From Daedaleopsis sinensis (Eukaryota > Basidiomycota > Agaricomycetes > Polyporales > Polyporaceae), in contig CM066306.1 of NCBI GenBank assembly GCA_033807695.1, positions 2,852,001 to 2,916,000 of the forward strand: a stretch of DNA of 64,000 nucleotides, in the 5' to 3' direction. Below are positions 21,109 to 31,014 of the stretch, piece after piece; positions within the stretch are counted from its first letter, which is position 1; each line of letters starts with the position of its first letter. The position numbers and the translations under genes were made by a program. A model generated the notes under the pieces. It was not told the origin of the DNA, did not search any database, and worked only from the letters and a program-made list of their open reading frames with translations.

Positions 21109-24100
21109 ATGCCCTATATCTTAACATGGTCATCTATTCTCCTCCTATATGGATGGAGCACATCTATGCTACACGCTGCCAACATGATACCTATCACTGT
21201 CACCAATACAAGTAGCGGTGTTCAGATAAGAGGTAAGTCTCTTCTTGAGTACTTGTCAGTGAACAGAACCGCTTACAATATATCTAGGAACTATATGTGA
21301 TACTCTAGCACCCCTCTTGTCATTGCCCTGTGCATCTAATGCCAATACACGGTCCACGATGGACAAGGTTATGACAGACACCTTCGTTACAAGTTCTGTG
21401 CCCATCATGGGCAGGGTTATGACAGACACCCTTGTGACAAGTTCTGTGCCCATCATGGGCAGGGTTATGACAGACACCCTCGTGACAAGTTCTGTGCCCG
21501 ACACGGGCAGGGTTATGACAGACACCCTCGTGACAAGTTCTGTGCCCGACACGGGCAGGGTTTTAGAGAGCACCCTCACAACAAGCTCATCTCGCATACA
21601 CCCGATTACTATTCAACCTGTGACGTACCCAGTATATGTGGACTTGAGTACCAGCCTTTTGACCGTAACAGAAAACATTAGAATTATCATCCAACTGGCT
21701 TTTCTCCAGTGTATCCAGAATCTTTATTTCTCCCATGATTATCTTGTAAAGATGCGCGGTCTAGAGTCATCGCGGACTTCAGTTCAATACCATAATTCAC
21801 CGGTGGTTGATATCATCTTAGATGAACCTAATGATAAGTTATATGGTGGAGCTCAATTACCAAAGACTAAGAATCAAGCAAAAGTGTGGCTGGATACTGA
21901 GTTGAGACCGTATCTAACCCGGGGTATATGTCAAGATGCTAAGTCATATATTTACTCGCAGTACATTCTGTCAACTATGCAGGGTGATATACATGATGAT
22001 GTTGCTGTTAAGCTTCCCTTGTCTATTATCAGTTATAGGTTGACTAAACCGCAGATGCTCAACATTGCCATATGTCATAATATTACAGGAGTCAATAGTC
22101 GAATGTCAAGAGATCGTATTTTGCGAACATTAATTGAGCATCAATGTAATGGTTGTCCGCAGTTCCTTGCTGTATTCTCTCCAATTGACAAACCAAAAAC
22201 AACCCAGCAAAGAAAGCAGTGTCAGAGAGAGCGTGTGGCTGTTTCGTCACGTAGATCAAGTATTTCTACTACACAATCTAAGTCATCCTTCCCGCCTGTT
22301 CCTATTGGAAAAGATTTGCTACATGAGACGATTACTGGATTTGCAAATGGATTACAGGTATCAAACTTCCTTGAGTCTGCATGTGCTGTGTGTGGCTTAT
22401 TGACACGGAAAGCCAGCCTATGCAATATAGAGTCAATATCATTTGACCGAGAGTTGTTATGCTCCGATGAACCTGTCACCAGAGTAGAGAGACAATCTAT
22501 TGATGAGGCTATCCGCCCTATACCAGGGCCGGTTCTTCTATCAGGCTGTAATGATATTTGTCCTTCGTGTTCTGAGTCACTAAAAGATGGAAAAAAACCG
22601 ATTGACGCTCTTGCAAATGGGCTATGGATTGGAGAGATTCCTGATGAGTTGAAAGATCTCAGTTGGACCGAGAAAATGATCATTTCACGGGTGAAGCATA
22701 ACTTGTGCATAGTAAAGGTCCATGTGTCGGGAATGTCCAAGATGAAGGCAAATGTAGTTAGTCACTCCCTGCCAATGCCCAAGATTTATAATGCATTGCC
22801 ACCACCGAGAGATGAGTTAGATCAAGTATTGGCGTTCTTATATATAGGACCTAATGTTCCAACACTGAAGGAGTTTAGACGCACTCCTATGTTAGTACGC
22901 CGTAACAAAGTTGCACGGGCATTAGAGTGGCTGAAATTAAATCACTCTGACTATACCGATCTAGATATTTCTTATGAAAATCTTGATGAATACCCTGAAG
23001 ATGAACCACCTGTGATTGTCAATTATACACAGAGTATGGAGTCTAACAAAGACCCCGAGTCCACAGCAGTCAATGACACGGAAGAGGATGACGGTACTGA
23101 CAAGGGGGACTGTCCATTCATTGTGCATGGTCTAACTGGTAGTAATCTTGAAAGACTGGGACACAGCCGTCCTCATGAGATTACTGCTCGTGCAGTGGAG
23201 TACTTCAAGTCAGGTGGCAAAGTGCTTGGTATCGGTCAAGCTGAGCAGCCAGAGAGTATTTATGACAATCCCCAACTATATCCTCAAATGTTTCCTTGGC
23301 TTTTCCCCTATGGACTTGGAGGGCTTCGTAATGTAATGGGTTATAAACCTGTTTCAGAGGAAAAGCGGAAGCAGCAGTTGCTGATGTATCATGATAAACG
23401 GTTCCAATTAGAGCCTTTATTCCCTCTAGTTGCACTAAATCATGAGCAGATTAAGAAAGCAACTACCGCAGGCTACTTACTAGCTGACAAAAGCAAGTTC
23501 AATGAGATTGCTGACCGTATCGCAAATCTAAGCCATCAGACACTGACAGAGATTGTGGAGCGCTTGAAGAATGGTCCAGTCAAGCCCGAAACAGACGAAG
23601 AGAAAGCTTGCTTCAAGATACTTAATGATCTTGACCATGTAAACTACAAAGTTCAAGGATCTATTACGAGTAAAAAGTACATGAGAAATGAGATATGGTC
23701 CTTAGTGTCATACCTCGGAGCGCCATCATGGTTTATCACATTTGCACCAGCTGATGTCAAGCACCCACTAGCTCTCTACTTTGCAGACACCAATGAAACA
23801 TTTGTCCCCAAATTCCGTGATAAAGATGAACGTATGAATCTCATTGCAAATAATCCTGTTGCAGGGGCGAGATTCTTTAAGGCAATGGTTGACTTATTTG
23901 TAAAGCATGTTCTAGGTGTGGGTTTGGACCGTCCTGGACTGTACGGAGAGACTTCAGGATATTACGGTACTGTGGAACAACAGGGTCGACTCACACTGCA
24001 TCTTCATATGCTACTATGGATTAAAAACTCTTTGACGCCACAGGAAGTAAGAGATAAGATTATGGATCCCGGCTCAGACTTCCAGAAAGCCATGGTAGAG

Positions 24101-27100
24101 TATCTTGAGAGTGCTCACAAAGGAGAGTTCCTAGACAGTGATATGGAGACAGTTGCAGCTGAACTAAAGGAGATTAATGAGAAAAATCCATTCCGCATCC
24201 CTCCTACTGAGACTTTACCACAACCACCTCCAGATAAGTGTTCTCATGAAGAAGAGCAGCCCGATTGCACCCAATGTATTGAGTATAAGAATTGGTGGAG
24301 CAACTACTGCAAAGAAGTCAACGAGATTCTATACTTGTCTAATGTACATCGCTGCGTGTCACGGAGCAAAGGTTCCAAGGTACCTCAGGGAGCCAAAAAT
24401 AGTGGCATGAATGAGGTGGATAATCGAGGCTGCACAGACCCTATCACAAAGGTGTGCAAAGCAAGATTTCCTCGAGACACCTTTCCTACTACTCAGGTTG
24501 ACCCTGAGACCGGTGCATTAATACTGAAAAAAGGTGAGGCATGGCTGAATACATTCACACCTGCAGTGTCATACCTTCTCCGGTGCAACCATGATGTGAC
24601 CAGTTTGATGTCTGGAACAGCCATCAAATCTGTCATTGCATATGTTGCTGACTACATTACGAAGACTCCACTGAAAACTCATGTTATGTTTCAATCCATT
24701 CAAAATGTATTTGACCGCAACCCAGAGATAGTTGGAAATATCAAGGCTGATAAGAGTAAAGCACGTAGCATCATGACTAAGATGGTTAATGCATTGACTG
24801 CTGCATCAGAGATAGGAGGGCCTATGGCAGCTATGTACCTGCTAAAACACCCTGATCACTACACGGGACACCAGTTTAGAACTTGCTTCTGGAGGGGTTA
24901 TGTTTATGAGGTAATGCGAGCATGGGATGATTCTAAAAATATTGTAGAGGATGGGAAGACTACTGTAGTTTTAGGTTTGGATCACGAACAAGCAGGTCAA
25001 GGAAAGACTCGTATTGTGCCTATTTCTCCTGTATTGGATTATATGTATAGACCGCTGGAGCATGAGAATGTGTGCGTATATGATTGGGTAAGAAAATATC
25101 ATAAGAGACCAATTCCAAAGCGGCGTAGGAAGTTTGCTGTCCCTCAAAAGTTAATGGTAAATGATAGTGATGATGAGTTTGAGAACAACTATACCATTGA
25201 TGAGTCACCAGTGCATGCACATGTAGATGAGGATGATGACAGCGGTTATGAATCCACTTCGAAGAGTACTAGCAGACATCCAAGTTTACGCGGTGGTGGC
25301 AGACCTTCGCTAGCTCAAGAAGAAGAGGAAGATTCTGAGGATGAGCTGCTGCTGTCATCTTCTCCCAAGCCTGTGCGAAGCACACGGACCCTTCCAGCAG
25401 AGGTAGAGGAATCTGAAGATGAACTATTACTTACCACAGCCACCGCCACCACAGCTAAGGCGCTTGAGAAAGATTATATCTCTGAGATAACTCCAAAGTC
25501 CAAGACCCCTTCATACTTTATTTTCCATGCTGAGCACCCGCAGTGCCGTAGTCATGAAGTATGCTTGCAGAATGAAGAGGATTCATTTGTGCCCAACTTT
25601 GTGGGAGGACCACTGCCACGGAAAGATCAGGGCAGCAGAGAGGAATATTGTATGACAATGCTTACACTATTCAAGCCATGGAGATCAGGATCAGACTTAC
25701 GACACAGTGCTGAGATGCTATGGGATGAGGCATTCAGAGCTCATCAGTTCACGGACAGGCAGGAGGAAATTATGAGGTTTTTCCACATTAGATATGAGTG
25801 CAACGATGCCCGTGATGATTTCTCAGCCATGCGAAAACAGTTAGAGAAAGGGTCTGGCTCATACTACATGAACCGTGATGACTTGGATGAGATGGAAGTT
25901 CAACACTATACCTTTGATACAACTTCATCGGTACAAGACAGAGAGGATGATATAGTAAATAGTAAGGAGTGGAAAGATATCAGCCGGTCAGAGATAATCC
26001 GATTAGCACGCAGTGATAAAGCAGAGAACATAATGACACAAGCGGGATGGATGGATAAAATGCAGCATGATAAGCAAGTCAATTTGCCAAATATTCCAAA
26101 GAGATTGACCGTATCTGAGGACAAGTCAGCATCAGAATGGCGTCAAGTACTCACTGAAGCTCGACAGAAGATATTGGATGCCCGAGATGCAGAAGCTAAG
26201 AGCAAACCTCCAAAGAATGCTACAAATGCACTGCCTGTAAATCATGAGATTGACTCCGTCAAATTGGTTGATAAACAATACTTCATGGACAAGAATTTCC
26301 AAGCTACCGACCCTCAGGCCAAGGAACTTATTGAGAATACAGTAGTCAAGTTCAGTTTGAATGAGGCCCAAGAGCGTGCATTTAGGATTGTAGCCAATCA
26401 TGCTATAGACTCTTGCGGAGAACATCTCAAAATGTACCTTGGAGGGATGGCTGGTACCGGAAAATCACAAGTAATCAAAGCATTGACCCACTTCTTTGGA
26501 GAGAGAAATGAATCCTACAGGTTCATGTGTCTGGCTCCAACTGGTTCAGCTGCCTCCCTGATAGGTGGATCTACTTATCATTCTATGCTAGGGTTTAGCA
26601 AAGCTGATTCAACCGAGTCGGTGGCCAATGTGATGCAAGTGCGAAGTCGACTCATGAATGTGGAGTACATATTCATCGATGAGATCAGTATGCTGGACTG
26701 CTTCAGTATGTACAATATTTGTGCAAAAATGTGTGCTGCTCTCAAGAATGATGGAACTCCATTTGGTGGTATAAATATTATTTGTGCCGGAGATTTTGCT
26801 CAATTACCACCGGCAGTCCAAGCAAAGCCTCTATATTCACACGAAGTTGGAAGAGTTATTCACAAAACACATGATCACAAGAAGCAGAAGTCCTCTATTG
26901 GTAAGGCACTTTGGCACCAGTTCACTACAGTAGTTATCCTTAGGGAAAATATGCGGCAGCGGTCACAAAAACCCGAGGATGCAAAGTTGAGAACTGCACT
27001 AGAGAATCTGAGATATAGAGCATGTACTGAGGCTGATATTAAGCTAATCCAATCACGGGTGGCTGGTAAAGGCAAGAAGCATCCCAAAATTAATCAGCCT

Positions 27101-29179
27101 AGGTTCAGAAATGTATCGGTAATTACCACATATAATTCCTACAGAGATGCTATCAATAGGCTGGGCTCTAAGCGATTTGCCAGGGAGAATAATCAGGCAT
27201 TGCATACATTCTACTCTATTGACAAACTAGCATCAGAGTCCGATGACAAGAACCTGCCCAAACATCAGCGCAAGAAGAAGGTCAACCCACACCGTTCCAC
27301 CAATATTGTCAATGAAGAATTGCAGACCCGGCTATGGGATTTATCCCATGAACTTACTGAGCATCACCCCGGGCAGTTGAGTATATGCATTGGACTACCG
27401 GTGATGATCAAAGTCAATGAAGCTACGGAGTGCTCAGTTACCAATGGTGCGGAAGGAATAGTAGTAGGATGGACATCACGGCCTATCACTGAGGATAAAT
27501 TTGCATTAGAGACACTTTTTGTCAAGCTCACAGCTGCTCCCACTCCGATAAAACTCCCTGGTCTTCCAGAGAATGTTGTCCCGCTTTCGCATGTAAACAA
27601 GAAAGTGAAGTGCAAACTCCCCAATGGTATGCTACTAGAAATAAACCGTGACCAAGTACCGGTAGTACCCAACTTTGCTATGACAGACTTTGCTTCACAG
27701 GGACGTACAAGGCCCAGTAATGTGTGTGACCTGCAGAATTGTCAAACACACCAGTCTGTATACACTTGTTTGTCACGGGGTTCAACTCTTGAGGGAACTA
27801 TCATTGTCCAGTCATTTGACAGCGGGAAATTGACAGGAGGTATTGCAGGCTCATTGAGGCAAGAGTTTAGAGAGCTAGAGTTGCTGGATGAAATCACAAA
27901 AATGCGGTACCTTGGTACTATATCACCCGAAGTATCGGGAATTACAAGAAATGAACTTATTCATTCTTTCCGCCAATGGAAAGGTGAAAAATTTGTACCC
28001 AAGACTATCCACAGTGCTCTGAAGTGGACTGCTAGTGATCCTTTCCCAATTCAAAAGGTGACCGAAGATACTCCCTGGACTTTGGTGAAAATTTACAAAG
28101 ACCAGTCATCTAGCAAGGCCGACAAGGCTGACAGCGGCACCAAAGAGAAAGTTGAAAAGCCGCAAGTCAAAAGGGATAGGACTGCATTTGTATCCGCACA
28201 GGGGTCACAAGCATTACAGACTGTCAGCAATGTTACAAGAACTAATGCTACTAAGCGTAAGCGGGATGAGGAGACTGAGATTGAACAGACCACAAAGCCT
28301 CAGCCAGCTAAGAGAATCAAAGTAACCAAACCCCCAGTAGGCAAGATGTTTGCAGGCTTTCCATGGGATTCTGTCAATCACAGTTGTGCATATGATAGTC
28401 TGCTTACGGTGTTGCTCACCCTGTATACTGACTGCCGTGAGGCATGGATACATCACATGCCAGAGCAAAGTCAAATTCTCACGGACTTAGGTGTATTGTT
28501 TGATGGTACTCTCCCGGACAACAGGTCAATGACTTTGCAGCGAGCACGGGATACATTGAGAAATAGATTGGCTGTGTCACATCCTGACCTGGGACCTCGG
28601 GGGAGTGAGCCTACTGATATATATCTCTTATTGGAGAACATTATCAAGATAGACATCCCTATTCTACAGCAGTGCTACAAATGCCGAGCATGTGACCATG
28701 ACGGTCCTGCTAACAGCAAAGCTGAAGCAGTATGGATTTGTGATGACTATGTGTGGAAAAATAGTCCAGCCACATCCGGTAGATATCAAGGGAAAACAGT
28801 CACACAATGGATCAGTGCTTTACTCTCCCAGAAATCTGAGAAGAAATGCCCACAATGCAAGCGTCAAATGCACAGGTCATTATCTTATACTGACTCACCT
28901 AACATTATAGCTATTCGTGCACAGCAGAAAATAATAGTGGAGTCTCAGATTGTATGGCCTGATATTGACCAGATGTACCGGCTGTGTGGTATAATCTACT
29001 TTACTCCTTCTCACTTTGTCTGCAGGTTCATTGACAAGTCGGGAGATGTCTGGTACCACGATGGTGCAGAAAATGATGCGAAGGTTCTGTACTACAGTAA
29101 TATTGTCAACTGGTCAGGAAAAAAATTGCAAGAGGCCGGTAAGTATAAGATGAGCATTCTACTGTACACTAAGCTTTAG
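21109..29179 (+). CDS. Helitron Rep-helicase with C-terminal ubiquitin-hydrolase-like domain
   Basis: This is the rolling-circle transposase of the element. One long frame from 21288 to 29179 lacks stops. Joining a short upstream exon (21109-21232, intron 21233-21287) supplies an ATG and gives about 2,671 aa, but an ATG at 21359 is also possible. Numbered from 21109: a hydrophobic start; 16-residue repeats; a Helitron_like_N region; the HUH motif LTLHLHMLLW (H946, H948; codons at 23999 and 24005); catalytic tyrosines in AYVADYITK (Y1160, Y1164; 24641 and 24653); PIF1-type helicase with Walker A GGMAGTGKSQ (K1767; 26462), Walker B FIDEIS (D1839; 26678), GDFAQLPPA, LRENMRQ and YTCLSRGSTLEG. The last 260 residues have NHSCAYDSLL (C2408; 28385), CxxC pairs (CYKCRAC, CPQCK) and SHFVCRF...WYHDG (H2617; 29012), the Cys-box/His-box order of ubiquitin-specific peptidases. 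All key residues are intact, so the element may be autonomous. Confidence 0.93.
21359..21600 (+). repeat. 48-bp in-frame tandem repeat in the Rep-helicase N-terminus
   Basis: Four full copies and one partial copy of a 48-bp unit encode 16-residue repeats of the type GRVMTDTLVTSSVPI. The copies differ at a few positions (MDK/MGR/TGR starts, I/D ends). Confidence 0.9.
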
Positions 29180-29293
29180 GTTATAATACATCTTATTATT
29201 TATTATTATTATCTATCATCTAACATATGAGCTCCTCGGTCCCCCCATCCTCATCAATCGTCCTTGCCAGGAATGGCCCACTCCAAACCAAGT
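29180..29293 (+). other. Helitron right terminal region
   Basis: An AT-rich stretch (TTATTATTTATTATTATTATC) follows the Rep-helicase stop. Then come the inner inverted repeat TCCTCATCAATCGT at 29248-29261 and a 29-nt tail with the GCCA/TGGC hairpin at 29266-29277. The tail ends CCAAACCA directly before the AGTT shared with the importin exon. Confidence 0.75.
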
Positions 29294-30541
29294 TGTTGCG
29301 GTCATCGACACCAACAATCTGGTTCTGTTTATGCTGTCAGAGAGGCAAAATACACGTTCATGAACAATGCTTACCTGCATCTGGAGGAGCTGCTTCAATA
29401 GTGACCGCGGTGTTCTGCACAACACCGATAGTGTCCGCAGTCGAGTGGGTGACGAAGGAGGTGATCGCCTCGTATGCCGCGGTTCTATGCTGGGAATCAT
29501 TGGTCGCGCTGGTGCAGTCAACGTTAGACAACGATTCGCAGATGACACAATGGCAACACTAACATCTCAGTCACACGAATGAGGGCCTGCACAACGCCGT
29601 CATAGGCGAAAGCGGGCTTGGGTTGACGAACGTTTCGGGGTCCTCACCCTCGACGTAACCTAGCTGGTCAGCAAGGTTCATGAGCGCCCGTGTTATCCTG
29701 AAGACCAGCCACCAGCGCAGAGATGAGCGGGTGCAGGAGCAGGAGGACATCGGGCTGGATCGTTGAGATTAGGAGATCACATATACGTCCAAGGGTCCAT
29801 GCGACGGAGTCCTTGACGTGGATGTCCTGGTCGCCCATCATGTCGATCAGAATCGGGAGGGCTGGTTGACCAGAGGCGTGAGCACATTGGAATCAGGACC
29901 ATCGAGGATTGAGCCGAAAGTCATGACATCAGCTTCACGCAAGTGCCAGTCAGTCGCGCGAATGTTGGCTTCGATGAAGGGGATGACGGCAGGAACGATC
30001 GTGTCCTGAACGGCTGTCGCGAGGAGAGTCATGCATGTCGCAGCGGCCATGGAGACGTTCCACTCCTCCTCGTCGGCATCCTCCTCCTGATGGGTGAGGA
30101 GATCAAGAAGTACCGGGATGATTTCCGGAAGCGCGACCTTCGCGAAGTACTTGCTCTCATTCTCAGGAAGCTTTCCATACTCGTTCGCCTAGACAAACAG
30201 AGTCGTAAGAGGCGGGACTACGGATGATAGTGATCCTTCGTACCTCGGACACCTCCCAAGCCAGATCAGCCTCGAGTTCACACACTGTAGACAAGAACTG
30301 TAGACCAGAACTCAATCGCCTGAAGCGCAATGTTCTCCTCACTTTGTTTCACAGTGCCCATGACGGTGAGCTGGATAGCAATGTGAGCACGTTGGATGCA
30401 CAGGAGCGTGTTTGTACACTTACACCGAACAGTGCGCGCTCCATGTAGTAGCCCATGTTGTCGTAGTATAGGGACATTATCCGAACCAAACACTCGAAGG
30501 CACCGACTTGACTTGAGGATTCGGGTTTTGCGTAGCCTCAC
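29294..30541 (-). pseudogene. KAP95: importin subunit beta-1, middle part, 5' side of the Helitron insertion
   Basis: Reading the minus strand from 30541: CEATQNPNPQV, a frame jump, then MSLYYDNMGYYMERALFG, an intron, LTVMG, ALQAIEFWST, ELEADLAWE, an intron, EYGKLPENESKYFAKVALPEI, SMAAATCMTLLATAVQD, VIPFIEANIRATDWHLREA, SILDGPDSNVLTPLVNQ, DIHVKDSVAWTLGRICDLL, LISALVAGLQDN, RALMNLADQLGYVEG, SAYEA-like AAYEAITSFVTHST, and NQIVGVDDRNN ending at 29294. This order continues exactly into the exon at 4826. Damage includes the frameshift after PQV, a 13-bp duplication around TTCTGGTCTACAG/TTCTTGTCTACAG near 30280-30310, a deletion after GLQDN, and a missing GT donor after the ALIRVTE region. The first roughly 225 residues of importin are absent; the fragment starts at a junction with amine-oxidase sequence. 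Confidence 0.88.
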
Positions 30542-31014
30542 AGACGACCGTCGCGGTCGAAGCCGAAGTACATGCCCCAGCCCATCCAGCTCACGTACTG
30601 TATCGCGCGGTACACACGGAAGCGCAGGCCCGCAAACGACACAGAGCGCGGTCCGGGGAGGTTGTCAAGGTCGCGCGGCGCGTACGGCCAAGTTGGGCCA
30701 GTTGTGCGTGCTTCATTAATATTCGCCCTGTGAGGGGTCCTGGTTGGGACGGTCGGGAAGCCGCTCAAGCGTGCTGTTGCGGAAGGCAGACATAAAGTCG
30801 GCGACCAAATCGAAAACCTGGTGGTTGTACACGATCTGTGGGATAGCGTGTTAGGAAATGACGAGGAGAAGACCTATAGGAAGCATACCTTGAGAACCTT
30901 CCACTCTGCGGGGTCCGTGCCACTGATGTCGATGTACTGGTAGAAGCCGATGGGGGGCCCTTTGGAGGTGTCATACACGGGACAGTCGAGGACAGGGCGA
31001 TTGCGAGCGAGCGC
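30542..31014 (-). pseudogene. copper amine oxidase fragment fused to importin beta
   Basis: The minus-strand exon 31014-30889 encodes ALARNRPVLDCPVYDTSKG and PIGFYQYIDISGTDPAEWKV. After a 53-bp intron (30888-30836), 30835 onward encodes IVYNHQVFDLVADFMSAF, a break with stops at the GEY stretch, and then LPGPRSVSFAGLRFRVYR and YVSWMGWGMYFGFDRD. The motif of an aromatic-rich WMGW segment preceded by PGPRSVSF matches the middle of copper/topaquinone amine oxidases of fungi and eukaryotes. The catalytic Tyr and copper-binding His residues, which lie further downstream in the family, are missing because the sequence switches to importin beta at about 30541. The identification rests on remembered family patterns. 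Confidence 0.6.

Larger units (their letters stand above)
4826..29293 (+). mobile_element. giant Helitron2-like rolling-circle transposon with four cargo genes
   Basis: Both ends lie inside one importin-beta exon. The left flank ends CATTCCAGTT and the right flank resumes AGTTGTTGCGG; the reconstructed empty site CCAGTTGTTGCGG restores the conserved peptide DDRNNWNDL. The AGTT overlap (4823-4826 and 29291-29294) makes the exact ends uncertain by up to 4 bp, and insertion between two Ts fits. A perfect 14-bp inverted repeat, ACGATTGATGAGGA, occurs at 4827-4840 and inverted at 29248-29261. On the right it is followed by a 29-nt tail containing a GCCA-GGAA-TGGC hairpin (29266-29277). Such asymmetric terminal inverted repeats are known for non-canonical Helitrons (Helitron2/Helentron types). 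The Rep-helicase gene points toward the hairpin end and stops about 110 bp before it. The element also contains cargo genes at 5239-7926 (-), 10399-15262 (+), 15379-16539 and upstream (-), and 17358-20672 (+). Confidence 0.9.

Noticed and set aside
21317..21319. TTG at 21317 as the start of the Rep-helicase.
   Set aside because: A TTG start is unlikely in a fungal nuclear gene. An upstream spliced ATG (21109) or a downstream ATG (21359) is more plausible.
4826..29293. Interpretation of the giant element as a Starship.
   Set aside because: No tyrosine-recombinase captain gene is seen. The Rep-helicase and end structure are those of a Helitron.
4826..29293. Interpretation as a cut-and-paste DNA transposon because of the 14-bp inverted repeats.
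   Set aside because: The repeat is asymmetric (29 nt internal on one side), no transposase of that type is present, and the Rep-helicase is intact.
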